NCBI GenBank assembly: GCA_041584055.1
Contig: JBFHER010000012.1
Span: 1 to 29,428 of the forward strand
Direction: 5' to 3'
Source of the DNA: JBFHER01 sp041584055
Lineage (GTDB): Bacteria; Bacteroidota; Bacteroidia; Bacteroidales; UBA5342
Length of the DNA stretch: 29,428 nt
The translations under genes were made by a program, and so were the position numbers. Positions 1 to 9,147 of the stretch are shown piece by piece. The notes under the pieces are model-generated. The model did no database searches. It was given only the letters and a program-made list of their open reading frames with translations, and was not told the DNA's origin. Position 1 is the first letter of the stretch. Each line of letters opens with the position of its first letter.

Positions 1-53
1 CGTACCGACTGAAGGAGGTCGGGAAATCCCGGTGCGGTCACAAGACAGAGTAG

Positions 54-88
54 AGTGTGAGTTCCGAGTGTGGGGCTCACACTTTTTT
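54..88 (+). terminator. Intrinsic terminator in repeat copy 1
   Basis: AGTGTGAG (54-61) pairs perfectly with CTCACACT (76-83) over a 14-nt loop, followed by a T run (83-88). The loop contains a second GTGTG (68-72) that could compete for the same 3' arm (CACAC, 78-82). The transcript it ends begins inside the repeat or left of the window. Confidence 0.8.
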
Positions 89-180
89 GTTTGACGAATG
101 ATCTTCACCGGGATGAGAAGTTTATCCCGTACCGACTGAAGGAGGTCGGGAAATCCCGGTGCGGTCACAAGACAGAGTAG

Positions 181-215
181 AGTGTGAGTTCCGAGTGTGG
201 GGCTCACACTTTTTT
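181..215 (+). terminator. Intrinsic terminator in repeat copy 2
   Basis: This is the same hairpin as at 54-88, shifted by 127 bp: AGTGTGAG (181-188), CTCACACT (203-210), T run (210-215). Two identical terminators in series should insulate the downstream locus from read-through. Confidence 0.8.
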
Positions 216-415
216 GTTTGACGAATCATCTTCACCGGGATGAGAAGTGTTTTGTGCAGCTTGAATATTCAGACCTGGTATTCTTTGCACAAATTTACAG
301 GTGTTGTTCACCATAATTTGACTTAAGATCCACCTTCGATTCAAGGACTTATCAATAAAGGAAAGATTCTACAGGTAATTTCACTTTCCTTGCTAGTACA
401 TTCTTTAAGCCCAAT

Positions 416-512
416 GTAACATATGATATATGCTTGTAACATACTTACAAGCGGGGGCTGATTTTAGCAGAAAAAACAACATAGATACATATTCTTGTAA
501 CATACCATCAAG
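416..512 (+). promoter_or_regulatory. Candidate operator repeats of the fructan regulator
   Basis: CTTGTAACATACTTACAAG at 433-451 is a perfect 7-bp inverted repeat with a 5-nt spacer. A related copy, CTTGTAACATACCATCAAG, lies at 494-512, sharing the first 12 bases and the final CAAG. A partial copy, GTAACATAT, is at 416-424. The proximal copy ends where the -33 element of the promoter (-7 box at 533-540) should be, and that -33 element is poor, as expected for an activator-dependent promoter. Binding by the AraC domain of the regulator encoded at 21151-23940 is inferred from position only. Confidence 0.55.
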
Positions 513-532
513 GCAAAAATTTGAGGTCGCCA

Positions 533-540
533 TACATTTG
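533..540 (+). promoter_or_regulatory. Bacteroidota -7 promoter box of the fructan operon
   Basis: TACATTTG fits the Bacteroidota consensus TAnnTTTG and lies 24 bp before the first start codon, giving a predicted short leader of about 20 nt. No good TTTG sits about 19 bp upstream, which suggests dependence on an activator. Confidence 0.5.
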
Positions 541-564
541 TTGTGAACATTAATTCTATAAATA

Positions 565-1911
565 ATGAAACAGCAAAACGTCATCACCGTCGCAATCATC
601 ATCGCCCTGGGCGGCTTCCTTTTTGGATATGATATTGCGATGATGTCCGGAACCACATCCCAATTGGAAAGCGTATTTAATTTAAACAGTACCTGGCTCG
701 GTTTTACAATTTCAATTGCTATTATAGGTACAATTTTAGGGACTGTCATCATCGGCAAGCCTGCAGAAAAATTTGGCCGGCGCCGTTCCCTTATTGTGCT
801 TTCCGGTTTGTTTGCCCTTTCAACCATTGGGAGTGCAACAGCTGCGACCTGGGGTGTATTACTTACCTTTAGATTTATTACAGGCGTATTGCTTGGAAGT
901 ATCTCGGTTGTTACGCCCATGTTTATTGCAGAGATTTCTCCTGCTAAAAAAAGAGGTCAGCTTGTACTGTTAAACCAGTTCTTTGTGGTCTCCGCAATCT
1001 TTTTGGCATTTGTTGTCAACTACCTACTGGCTCAGGCATTTGCAGATAAATCATGGCGATGGATGATTGGTGTGGAAGCGATTCCGGCTGCAATTTTCTT
1101 TGTACTGTTAAATCTCGTGCCTGAAAGCCCTCGCTGGTTGGTGAACAAGGGACGTGTGGATGAGGCCTTGATTGTATTCAAACGGATTAAAGCTGAGAAC
1201 CCGGAAGCAGAGGTTCAATTGGTAAAGCAATCGGTTGAAGAGGAAGATAAAATTGGGCATGGTAAACTTTTCGTAAAAGAGAACAAATTCCCAATCATGA
1301 TAGCCATCCTCATTGCCGCTTTCAATCAACTGGCCGGAATCAATGCCATCATGATTTACGCACCACGCGTTTTCGAACTGGCAGGATTCGGAACCAATGC
1401 GTCATTGTTACAATCCATTTCTATTGGAGCAACCAACCTGCTGTTCACATTTGTAGCCTTGTTCCTCATCGATAAATACGGCCGTCGCACCTTATTAATG
1501 TGGGGATCTGTGGGCATGGTCTTTTTTCTTGGCATGCTCTCAAAAGCATTCTTCACAGAAAACTTCAGCGAGTTTGGTGGTTATGGGGTTATGATATATC
1601 TGATGGGTTTCATTGCATTTTTTGCTTTCTCACAAGGGGCTGTACTTTGGGTGGTTCTCTCTGAAATATTCCCTAATAAGGTGCGCTCCAAAGGACAGGC
1701 CCTGGGTAGTTTCACACATTGGATCTTTGCAGCTGCATTGATTTGGGGATTCCCGATCTTTGCCCAAATGCCCGGTGTGGGAGGTGGTCCTTCCTTTGCA
1801 TTCTTCGCAGCAATGATGGTTCTTCATTTCTTCTTTGCATGGAAAGTCCTTCCAGAAACAAAAGGAAAATCTTTGGAAGAAATACAACAAGAATTTAAAC
1901 TACGAAAATAA
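565..1911 (+). CDS. MFS sugar porter, probable fructose permease
   Basis: This is a 448-residue inner-membrane transporter of the sugar-porter branch of the major facilitator superfamily, probably importing fructose released in the periplasm. Visible family marks are GFLFGYDIA in the first membrane helix (about 17-25), KFGRRRS after helix 2, PESPRWL at the end of the first half, a central cytoplasmic loop rich in charged residues, NQLAGINAIMIYAP in helix 7, DKYGRR, and PETKGKSLEEI at the C terminus. Twelve helices are expected and the length is normal. It is first in the operon, 26 bp before the fructokinase gene, the same pairing as BT1758-BT1757 in B. thetaiotaomicron. Fructose specificity is inferred from context; glucose or other hexoses cannot be excluded from sequence alone. 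Confidence 0.9.
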   Translation: MKQQNVITVAIIIALGGFLFGYDIAMMSGTTSQLESVFNLNSTWLGFTISIAIIGTILGTVIIGKPAEKFGRRRSLIVLSGLFALSTIGSATAATWGVLLTFRFITGVLLGSISVVTPMFIAEISPAKKRGQLVLLNQFFVVSAIFLAFVVNYLLAQAFADKSWRWMIGVEAIPAAIFFVLLNLVPESPRWLVNKGRVDEALIVFKRIKAENPEAEVQLVKQSVEEEDKIGHGKLFVKENKFPIMIAILIAAFNQLAGINAIMIYAPRVFELAGFGTNASLLQSISIGATNLLFTFVALFLIDKYGRRTLLMWGSVGMVFFLGMLSKAFFTENFSEFGGYGVMIYLMGFIAFFAFSQGAVLWVVLSEIFPNKVRSKGQALGSFTHWIFAAALIWGFPIFAQMPGVGGGPSFAFFAAMMVLHFFFAWKVLPETKGKSLEEIQQEFKLRK

Positions 1912-1937
1912 TCAAACACCAAAAAAATATTACAATC

Positions 1938-2834
1938 ATGAAAATCTCGAATAAAAAAATCCTTTGTTTTGGTGAGGTCCTCTGGGACATGCTTCCCACT
2001 GGTGAGAAACCAGGTGGTGCTCCTATGAACGTAGCGCTTCATCTCAAAAAGTTCGGATTCGATGTATCCCTGGCCAGCAAGGTTGGAAAAGACGATCCCG
2101 GAAAGAAACTTCTTGAATTTATATCCGGCGCCGGACTAGACATCAGCAATGTTCAGCTGGACGATACATTAGCGACAAGCAAGGTGCTGGTTCATATCAA
2201 CGGACAGGAGGTAAGATATGAAATTTGTGAACCTGTGGCCTGGGATAATATCAACATCAATTCCGTACTTACAAAAGAAGTTGAAAGCTGCGGCGTGATC
2301 GTTTATGGTAGCCTTGCATCCCGTAATGCAGAAACCAGGCAAACACTTCAATCCATTTTAAACTCTGATGTTTTACGAATTATGGATGTGAACCTTCGCC
2401 CTCCTTACGACAATGAAACGCTGGTGGTTCCATTGTTAAAATTTGCGGATGTCATCAAATTAAATGATGAGGAAATTGTCACAATCGCTTCCTGGTTTGA
2501 TGTTCACGATGATAAAACTGAAGTTTTGATGCGCTGGCTTGCCAAAGAATTTAATGCAAAAGCGGTGTGTGTGACCAGAGGTGAAGATGGGGCTTATCTT
2601 TTACATGATGATCTCTTTTATTCCCACAAAGGATTCACCGTGGATGCTCAGGATCCGGTAGGTGCAGGTGATGCATTTCTGGCTGGATATATCTATTCTC
2701 TTTTATCTGATAAAACTGCAGAAGATGCTCTTGGATTTGCCTGTGCAACGGGTGCTTTGGTTGCTTCTAAAGACGGGGCCGCGCCTGAATATGGATCGGA
2801 AGAGATCCTTCAAATAATGAATTTAATTAACTAA
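1938..2834 (+). CDS. Fructokinase, PfkB/ribokinase family
   Basis: This 298-residue cytoplasmic sugar kinase probably makes fructose 6-phosphate from fructose and ATP. The N terminus reads ILCFGEVLWDMLP. The substrate-binding signature GGAPMNVALHLKKFG is at about 26-40, DVNLRPPYD occurs mid-protein, and the C-terminal PfkB signature DPVGAGDAFLAGY contains the catalytic base at about Asp245. Length and motifs match bacterial fructokinases such as BT1757. It lies between the sugar porter and susC (6-bp gap), so uptake and phosphorylation of the released monosaccharide are co-transcribed with polymer import. I see no sign of truncation. Other sugar kinases of the family are possible, but the fructan context makes fructose by far the likeliest substrate. 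Confidence 0.93.
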   Translation: MKISNKKILCFGEVLWDMLPTGEKPGGAPMNVALHLKKFGFDVSLASKVGKDDPGKKLLEFISGAGLDISNVQLDDTLATSKVLVHINGQEVRYEICEPVAWDNININSVLTKEVESCGVIVYGSLASRNAETRQTLQSILNSDVLRIMDVNLRPPYDNETLVVPLLKFADVIKLNDEEIVTIASWFDVHDDKTEVLMRWLAKEFNAKAVCVTRGEDGAYLLHDDLFYSHKGFTVDAQDPVGAGDAFLAGYIYSLLSDKTAEDALGFACATGALVASKDGAAPEYGSEEILQIMNLIN

Positions 2835-2840
2835 ATAATT

Positions 2841-5800
2841 ATGAGAGACAAACAATTTACAAAATTCAGAAAAGCGAAATTATTGCTCATTTTTTCGCTT
2901 ATGGCCATTACCAGTTCGTTTGGTCAAAACATATCCATTAAAGGAAAAGTATTGGATATTAAGGGACTTGGAATCCCAGGTGTAACTGTTGTAGAAAATG
3001 GCACATCAAACGGCACGATTACTGATTTTGATGGAAATTATAGCATTGATGCTAAGTCTGATGCTATAATTGTTTTTAGTTTTATCGGAATGCAAACACA
3101 GGAAATTTTTGTCAATGGTAAAACATCAATAAACATTACATTATTGGATGAAACTCACGGATTGTCTGAATTAGTTGTTACCGGCTATCAAACACAACGA
3201 AAAGCAGATTTAACAGGTGCAGTCTCAGTTGTTGATGTTGAAGAAATTGAGAAGAACGTTACGTCTAATGCCATGAAGTCTATTCAAGGGCAGGTACCGG
3301 GGATGATTATTACATCAGATGGTCGTCCTAGTGGTACTACTAATGTTCAAATTCGAGGTATTAATTCAATTAACGCTTCGACTACACCTTTATATGTAAT
3401 TGACGGTGTTCCGACAACAGCAGGTATGCATGAGATAAATCCAAATGATATTGCCTCTATGCAGGTGCTTAAGGATGCGGCTGCAGCAAGTATTTATGGT
3501 TCCAGAGCATCCAATGGTGTTATTATAATAACAACGAAAAAGGGAAAATCTGGCGAAACGAAAATTGATTATAAGACACATGTTGGGACGTCATTCTATG
3601 CAAACCGACCAGAGGTGTTAAATGCTAATGAATATGGGCAAGCGTATTGGCAGGCAGCAGTAAACGATGGTGCAGATCCAAATAAGCATTATTTATATAA
3701 ATACAATTGGCATAAAGATGCGAGCGGAAACCCAATTCTTGACAACGTGTTACTTCCAAAGTACCTGGACGCAGACAAAACCATGCTCACATCAAATACG
3801 AATTGGTACGATGAAATATCCAGAGTTGGAATTGAGCAGAATCACAATTTCACTGTATCCAAAGGTGATGAAAATGGAAGCTCTTTATTTTCTTTGGGGT
3901 ATTATGACAATGAGGGAATTATCAAAACAACCAATTTTAACAGGATATCCGCCAGACTAAACAGCGATTATAAATTTCTAAATGGAAAATTGCGGATTGG
4001 AGAGAATCTATCTTTAAATAAAACAAGCGAATCTAACACAGATGTTTTAAATCTTACCTTACAAACTGTCCCGGTAATGCCTATCCATACAATTGATGGA
4101 GGTTGGGGTGGTCCGGTTGCAGGAATGAACGATCGACAGAATCCGGTTCGAATTCTCGAAGATAACAAACAAAACATGTACCATTACTTAAGAGCTTTTG
4201 GGAATGTATTCCTTGAACTTGATATCCTCAAAAATCTAACATTCAAATCTAACTATGGTGTCGATTATGGTAGTCTTTTCGAAAGATCCCTATCCTATTC
4301 ATATGTGTCAGGATACTTAAATAACGACATTAACAAAGTAAACAATAAACAATTTCATAGTATTAAACAGACATGGACTAATACATTGAATTACAGTTTA
4401 GATTTTGGAAAGAATAAATTGAATGCATTAGCCGGAATTGAAACCTATTCGGATTATTTTGAAGAATTTCAGGCTGGTGTTGAAGAATTCGAACTTGAGA
4501 ACCCTGACTACATGTATATTAATGCAGGTACTGGCAAACGCAATGCATCTGGATTTGGAACTGGTTATCGGTTGTTATCCTATTTTGGAAAGGTTGACTA
4601 TATTTTTAATGACCGATTCCTGGCATCTGCAACTTTACGTTATGATGGATCTTCACGATTTGGCGAAAATAATCAATATGGATTCTTTCCAGCCGGTTCT
4701 ATAGGTTGGCGGCTTAGTCAGGAAGAATTTTTAAAAAATAGTGACATCGTGTCAAACATGAAATTAAGACTTGGATGGGGTCAGACAGGTAATCAAAATA
4801 TTGACAATTTGGCTCGATATTCTGTGTTTGTTGCAGATTATAACGGTGGAAATCCTACTTGGACTGCTCCTTGGGGTACAGCTTACGATATAGCAGGTAC
4901 TGGAGGTGCAGGACTGCCTTCGGGATATAAAAGAACCAGACTTGGTAATCCGGATTTACAGTGGGAAACGACAACGCAAACCAATGTAGGCTTAGATTAT
5001 GGCTTTTTTAAGCAAAAATTAGTCGGTAGTTTGGAGTTTTACTGGAAAGAAACTAAGGATATGCTTTTCGAACCTGGATATATTGCTGTAATTGGCGAAG
5101 GAGGAAATCAGTTTGTTAATGGTGCTACCATGACCAATAATGGAATAGAATTACTTCTTACATATCAAAATTCAGCTTATGGAAACGAACTAAAATACGC
5201 CATTACAGGAAATATTGCTACTTATAGGAATGAAATTGTTGATCTTCCGGAGGCTGTTAAAAACTCGTATGGAGGTAATGGAGGGGATGAGAATATTTTA
5301 GGACGTCCATTAGGTTCCTATTTTGGTTATGTTGCGGATGGTTTGTATACTTCTGCCGATGAAGTGGCCAATTCTGCAGAATCTGTAGGGAAAGGACTTG
5401 GACGAATTAATTATGTTGATTTAGATGGTAACGGTATTATAACGGACGATGATAGAACCTGGCTGGGGAGTTATCATCCTGATTTAACTTATGGACTCAA
5501 TATTACAGCTTCGTACAAAGGTTTTGATGTGTCTATGTTTTGGCAAGGTGTTGTTGGCAATACCGTTGTTAATGAGGCCAAATACCACACTGATTTCTGG
5601 AGTGTAAAGGAGAATGGTTCTAACAAAGGAAGCCGACTTTTAGATGCGTGGTCACCAACCAATACTGACTCAAATATTCCAGCCTTAACTTTAGTTGACG
5701 CGAATAACGAAAACCGTTTTTCTACCTATGCGCTTGAATCAGGTTCCTATTTAAAGTTAAGGAACTTACAAGTTGGTTACACCTTACCAATAAAAAGTTC

Positions 5801-5960
5801 TACGTTGAAAAAGCTCAGAGTTTACCTTGGAGGTCAAAACCTTATTACCATTGCAAAATGGTGGGGAGATGATCAGTTTACGGGAATAGATCCTGAAAAC
5901 CCCGGTTGGGGATATCCAGTTCCTACTAACATAACTGCAGGACTAAATGTTACTTTTTAA
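2841..5960 (+). CDS. susC: SusC-like TonB-dependent outer-membrane transporter
   Basis: This 1039-residue outer-membrane barrel should import fructo-oligosaccharides by the TonB system. It has a signal peptide (about 1-29, cleavage after SSFG), a carboxypeptidase-regulatory-like domain (about 32-115), a TonB-box region around LVVTGYQTQRKADLTGAV, and a plug with the SusC-type VQIRGINSINAS and LYVIDGVP motifs. The long beta-barrel ends in a C-terminal strand with terminal Phe. No N-terminal FecR-interacting extension is present, so regulation is not by an anti-sigma switch but presumably by the hybrid sensor downstream. The susD gene follows after 22 bp, and the pair should form a pedal-bin SusCD complex. 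Fructan specificity comes from the neighbours. Confidence 0.96.
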   Translation: MRDKQFTKFRKAKLLLIFSLMAITSSFGQNISIKGKVLDIKGLGIPGVTVVENGTSNGTITDFDGNYSIDAKSDAIIVFSFIGMQTQEIFVNGKTSINITLLDETHGLSELVVTGYQTQRKADLTGAVSVVDVEEIEKNVTSNAMKSIQGQVPGMIITSDGRPSGTTNVQIRGINSINASTTPLYVIDGVPTTAGMHEINPNDIASMQVLKDAAAASIYGSRASNGVIIITTKKGKSGETKIDYKTHVGTSFYANRPEVLNANEYGQAYWQAAVNDGADPNKHYLYKYNWHKDASGNPILDNVLLPKYLDADKTMLTSNTNWYDEISRVGIEQNHNFTVSKGDENGSSLFSLGYYDNEGIIKTTNFNRISARLNSDYKFLNGKLRIGENLSLNKTSESNTDVLNLTLQTVPVMPIHTIDGGWGGPVAGMNDRQNPVRILEDNKQNMYHYLRAFGNVFLELDILKNLTFKSNYGVDYGSLFERSLSYSYVSGYLNNDINKVNNKQFHSIKQTWTNTLNYSLDFGKNKLNALAGIETYSDYFEEFQAGVEEFELENPDYMYINAGTGKRNASGFGTGYRLLSYFGKVDYIFNDRFLASATLRYDGSSRFGENNQYGFFPAGSIGWRLSQEEFLKNSDIVSNMKLRLGWGQTGNQNIDNLARYSVFVADYNGGNPTWTAPWGTAYDIAGTGGAGLPSGYKRTRLGNPDLQWETTTQTNVGLDYGFFKQKLVGSLEFYWKETKDMLFEPGYIAVIGEGGNQFVNGATMTNNGIELLLTYQNSAYGNELKYAITGNIATYRNEIVDLPEAVKNSYGGNGGDENILGRPLGSYFGYVADGLYTSADEVANSAESVGKGLGRINYVDLDGNGIITDDDRTWLGSYHPDLTYGLNITASYKGFDVSMFWQGVVGNTVVNEAKYHTDFWSVKENGSNKGSRLLDAWSPTNTDSNIPALTLVDANNENRFSTYALESGSYLKLRNLQVGYTLPIKSSTLKKLRVYLGGQNLITIAKWWGDDQFTGIDPENPGWGYPVPTNITAGLNVTF

Positions 5961-5982
5961 ATCACTAAAAAAAACTATAAAA

Positions 5983-7698
5983 ATGAAACGATTAACATAT
6001 CTTATCATTCTAACAATGATTAGTTTAAGTTGCACAGACTTTTTAGATGTGAATCCAAAAGGAGTTCTGAGCGATGCGAATCTGACAAAGGCAGAAAATG
6101 CTGAAGGATTAGTAATATCCGCTTATTCGGCATTAGGTAGTGATCATTATACCGCTCCGTATAGTTTATGGTCCTTAGGGAATGTACGTTCAGATGATGC
6201 ATATAAGGGCGGACGTGACGAGGCCGATATTCAGGCAGTTCACTTTCTTGAAACATTTGTTTTCACTCAAGCAAATATGTCGGGTATGGAAGGTGGTGGT
6301 GATCCAGATGAATTATGGTTTAGCCTTTACATATGTATTTCGAGGATCAACAATGCACTTAGGGCATTAAATGAATTAACCGACGATGTTATGCCCTATA
6401 GGAAGATTAGAATAGCAGAAATGAAGTTTTTAAGGGCTCATATTTATTTTAAGTTGAAAATCATTTGGAAATACATCCCTTTTATTGACGAGTTTATGCC
6501 GGTAAACGAATATGAAAATGTATCAAATCGGGCACTAACAAATGATGAACTTTGGGAGAAAATTGCAAATGATTTCTCAGATGCTGTAAATGATCTTCCT
6601 TCAAATCAGGATGAAGTAGGGAGAGCTAACAAGCCAGCTGCTCAAGCATATTTAGCTAAAACCAGATTATATCAGGCCTACGAGCAGGATGAAAATAATA
6701 ATGTAGTTTCTATCAATGCTGATAAATTACAAGAAGTTGTTGATTTATGTGATGAAGTAATAGGATCAGGTTATCAGCTTCAACCAGATTTTGCCTACAA
6801 TTTTTTGCCTGGACAATATGAAAATGGTATAGAAGCAATATGGTCTGTTCAATATTCTATTGGAGACGTAACTCCAAAAGGACGACTCAATTGGGGAGAT
6901 GTTTTAAGCGCTCCTATGGCGGGCGGATTTGGTTGTTGCGGGTTTCATCAGCCAAGTCAGAATCTGGTTAATGCATTTAAAACAAATCCCCAGGGATTGC
7001 CAATGTTAGATAATTATGCAGATGAGAATGCGACTGAGTTTAATGGATCTCAATCTTTCGATCCGCGCTTGGATCATACCGTTGCAATGCCTGGAAAACC
7101 ATGGAAATATGTCCCGGATCTTGTGATGGAAAGGAGTTGGCTAAGAAACGAAAATGTTTATGGTATATATATGTCATTAAAAGAGAATGTTGCGCCTGAT
7201 TGTGATTGTCTTGTGAATATAGACCCGTTCTATGGCAATTCTAAGAATCGTATCATATTACGATATGCTGATGTGCTATTAATGAAAGCAGAAGCATTAA
7301 TCGAACTAAATAGATTTAATGAAGCTTTACCTTTGATAAATGAAGTTCGAGATAGGGCCTCAAAGAGTAAGGGAATGCTTTTTGATTCAAATAATAGACC
7401 CCTTTCAAATTACAATATAAGTCCATACCAGAGTTTTGCTTCAAAAGATGAAGCCTTAAAGGCTTTACGTTTTGAACGAAGATTGGAATTTGCTATGGAA
7501 GGATCAAGATTCTTTGATTTAGTAAGATGGGGTATCGCAGATCAGGTCTTGAATCAATATTTTGATTTTGAAAAGAAAGTAACAGATCACTTAAATAATG
7601 CTTTTTTTACAAAGAATAGAGATGAATATGCTCCTATTCCTCAACAGCAAATTCAATGGTCTAAGAAATTATACGAACAGAACTATGGTTACAATTAA
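5983..7698 (+). CDS. susD: SusD-like fructan-binding outer-membrane lipoprotein
   Basis: This is the 571-residue SusD/RagB partner of the preceding SusC. It forms the surface lid that binds oligosaccharide before import. I start it at the ATG at 5983 rather than at an in-frame ATG inside susC (5947), because 5983 gives a short lipoprotein signal peptide ending MISLSC with lipidated Cys17 followed by the typical TDFLDVNPKG. SusD hallmarks are the tetratricopeptide-rich N-terminal half (MKFLRAHIYFKL), AYLAKTRLYQAY, and the C-terminal LRFERRLEFAMEGSRFFDLVRWG. The -3 lipobox residue is Ser rather than Leu, which is tolerated in this phylum. The next gene follows after 13 bp. Ligand identity is inferred from context. 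Confidence 0.95.
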   Translation: MKRLTYLIILTMISLSCTDFLDVNPKGVLSDANLTKAENAEGLVISAYSALGSDHYTAPYSLWSLGNVRSDDAYKGGRDEADIQAVHFLETFVFTQANMSGMEGGGDPDELWFSLYICISRINNALRALNELTDDVMPYRKIRIAEMKFLRAHIYFKLKIIWKYIPFIDEFMPVNEYENVSNRALTNDELWEKIANDFSDAVNDLPSNQDEVGRANKPAAQAYLAKTRLYQAYEQDENNNVVSINADKLQEVVDLCDEVIGSGYQLQPDFAYNFLPGQYENGIEAIWSVQYSIGDVTPKGRLNWGDVLSAPMAGGFGCCGFHQPSQNLVNAFKTNPQGLPMLDNYADENATEFNGSQSFDPRLDHTVAMPGKPWKYVPDLVMERSWLRNENVYGIYMSLKENVAPDCDCLVNIDPFYGNSKNRIILRYADVLLMKAEALIELNRFNEALPLINEVRDRASKSKGMLFDSNNRPLSNYNISPYQSFASKDEALKALRFERRLEFAMEGSRFFDLVRWGIADQVLNQYFDFEKKVTDHLNNAFFTKNRDEYAPIPQQQIQWSKKLYEQNYGYN

Positions 7699-7711
7699 TA
7701 AAACTGAAAAG

Positions 7712-9145
7712 ATGAAAACTAAATTATATATCTCAATATTATCGGTTTTACTCCTTTTTATGGCATGTATTAAGGATGAAGAAATTACAATTGATCCCCC
7801 GATTTTGGAATCGGTCTCTGGTTTACAATATGAATTATTCTCTAATAATGACAGTGTGAAAATTACATGGTTGAGTCCAAATACTGACACCGATATAAAA
7901 ACAATTATCCGGCATTCTAATGGTATTACAGTATTAGATAAGGGAATAGAATCGTTTAAATATGGTATTATTGAAACCAACAAAGAATACCATTATACCG
8001 TAAAAATAAAAAGTGCAGCTGAAAATGTTTATTCTTTAGGACAAACAGTGCGCTTTATAAGAGAAGGAGCCTTTAATGTATCTGATATTGCCTTAAGACA
8101 AGAGGAAGATTCTGTGCTGATTAGCTGGCAACTGCCTGTAGAAGGAAACATAAGTGACATATTGATCTCATGGACTTCAAGTGAGGAAAGTGGTAGTCAC
8201 TCTCTGTCAGGGACAAATTCGAATTATAAACTAATTGGACTTCCTTTAGGGGCATATACATTTACAATTAAGACCACAAATGCTTCCGGACTTGAGTCTC
8301 ACGTTATTTATCGATCTTTCAGGGTTGGCCCAACCAAGGTGGGTTTCTTAAGTCAATATGCTAATTCAGATGCAATTATTGATGATGATGAAAAAGCTGC
8401 GGCTCAATGGTTCTTTGCTAATTATGCAAATTCTGCATTCATAAGTTTTGAGGACATCAAATCGGGAACCATCGATTTAAATGAATTTAGGGTAATTTGG
8501 TGGCAATCAGATGAGGTCGGTGGAAAAAATTTAGCTGCAATAGCTAAAGAATCGACTGTTGTGAATGCTATTGCTGATTTCCATAAACAAGGTGGTAATT
8601 TGTTTCTAACAATGCACGCCACCATGTATTTGCATACAATAGGTAGACTACCGGTACAACCCTCCTTCTCCGAAGTTGTTAATATTGGCGACGGTGAAGG
8701 TGGCGAGAATCCTGATGTTTGGGGTGTCAATGCAGGCATTAAGTCGTTTGATAACAGTTCACATCCAATATTTAAGGGGCTTATAATCAATAATGCCGAT
8801 GGTAATAGAAAACTGATTCCTTTAATTGATGATGGTTGGAAAGAGGATCACAATAGCAATTGGGGAGGCCTTCCAGCTATAAGCGGATATGCAAATGATG
8901 ATGACGCTTTTGTGCCATTTCTTGAATCGACTTTTGGTGTTATTAATCTTGGAAGTTGGGATGGTGTGCGTGATTATTGGCAAGCTGGACTAATTGAAGC
9001 AAAACCTTTTGGTGAATTCAGTGGAACCACAATTGCCATAGGTTTAGGATCGTACGAGTGGCATCAAAATACAGGAACAAACGCTTATCACCCACAAATT
9101 GAGAAGCTTACTGAAAATTGTATAGAATATCTAAAAACAAAGTAA
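7712..9145 (+). CDS. Surface glycan-binding lipoprotein, FnIII-like plus DUF4960-like
   Basis: This 477-residue lipoprotein is in the SusE/F position, probably a surface fructan-binding protein like BT1761. The start at 7712 is chosen because it gives a signal peptide ending LLLFMAC. The residues after the lipid Cys, IKDEE, resemble a Bacteroidota surface-export signal. Two fibronectin-III-like segments (about 34-117 and 122-205, for example DSVLISWQLP) precede a C-terminal domain from about 208 that I assign to DUF4960 from memory of the family (motifs VIWWQSD, GGNLFLTMHAT, GVRDYWQAG, GSYEWHQN). The following gene carries a clearly related C-terminal domain, so the pair arose by duplication. 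Domain naming is less certain than the role as a PUL binding protein. Confidence 0.8.
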   Translation: MKTKLYISILSVLLLFMACIKDEEITIDPPILESVSGLQYELFSNNDSVKITWLSPNTDTDIKTIIRHSNGITVLDKGIESFKYGIIETNKEYHYTVKIKSAAENVYSLGQTVRFIREGAFNVSDIALRQEEDSVLISWQLPVEGNISDILISWTSSEESGSHSLSGTNSNYKLIGLPLGAYTFTIKTTNASGLESHVIYRSFRVGPTKVGFLSQYANSDAIIDDDEKAAAQWFFANYANSAFISFEDIKSGTIDLNEFRVIWWQSDEVGGKNLAAIAKESTVVNAIADFHKQGGNLFLTMHATMYLHTIGRLPVQPSFSEVVNIGDGEGGENPDVWGVNAGIKSFDNSSHPIFKGLIINNADGNRKLIPLIDDGWKEDHNSNWGGLPAISGYANDDDAFVPFLESTFGVINLGSWDGVRDYWQAGLIEAKPFGEFSGTTIAIGLGSYEWHQNTGTNAYHPQIEKLTENCIEYLKTK

Positions 9146-9147
9146 TT

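Larger units (their letters stand above)
1..248. repeat. 127-bp tandem duplication, structured intergenic element
   Basis: Bases 1-127 are repeated at 128-248 with a single mismatch (G at 100, C at 227) before the copies diverge after 248. Each unit contains a small stem-loop (CGGG-AAAT-CCCG at 20-31), possibly enclosed by ACCG (4-7) pairing with CGGT (35-38), followed by a terminator hairpin. A further stem, CGGGAT (109-114) with ATCCCG (124-129), bridges the junction of the two copies. The layout, a compact folded segment ending in its own terminator, would suit a duplicated small RNA or a mobile intergenic element. I do not recognise an Rfam family, and the left copy may extend beyond the window. 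Confidence 0.9.
249..564. other. Non-coding leader region upstream of the fructan operon
   Basis: No credible gene is present here. The reverse-strand reading frame entering from the transporter gene is a shadow. The stretch contains an 8-bp inverted repeat, AAGGAAAG (358-365) and CTTTCCTT (384-391), then the candidate operator repeats and the promoter listed separately. The first 100 bases after the tandem duplication show nothing I can name. Confidence 0.6.

Noticed and set aside
1..127. Riboswitch or tRNA-like element in the 127-bp repeat
   Set aside because: Short words resemble parts of a T arm or cobalamin-type core, but no complete consensus or acceptor stem can be folded.
405..920. 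171-codon reverse-strand reading frame
   Set aside because: It lies opposite the sugar porter gene and the operator region, has no domain-like composition or signal, and the + strand gene there is unmistakable.
5947..5982. N-terminal extension of SusD starting inside susC
   Set aside because: The ATG at 5983 gives a proper lipoprotein signal with Cys17. The extension would bury it behind a lysine-rich segment.
7598..7711. 38-residue N-terminal extension of the first SGBP overlapping susD
   Set aside because: The lipoprotein signal begins at 7712; the upstream codons are simply the third frame of susD.
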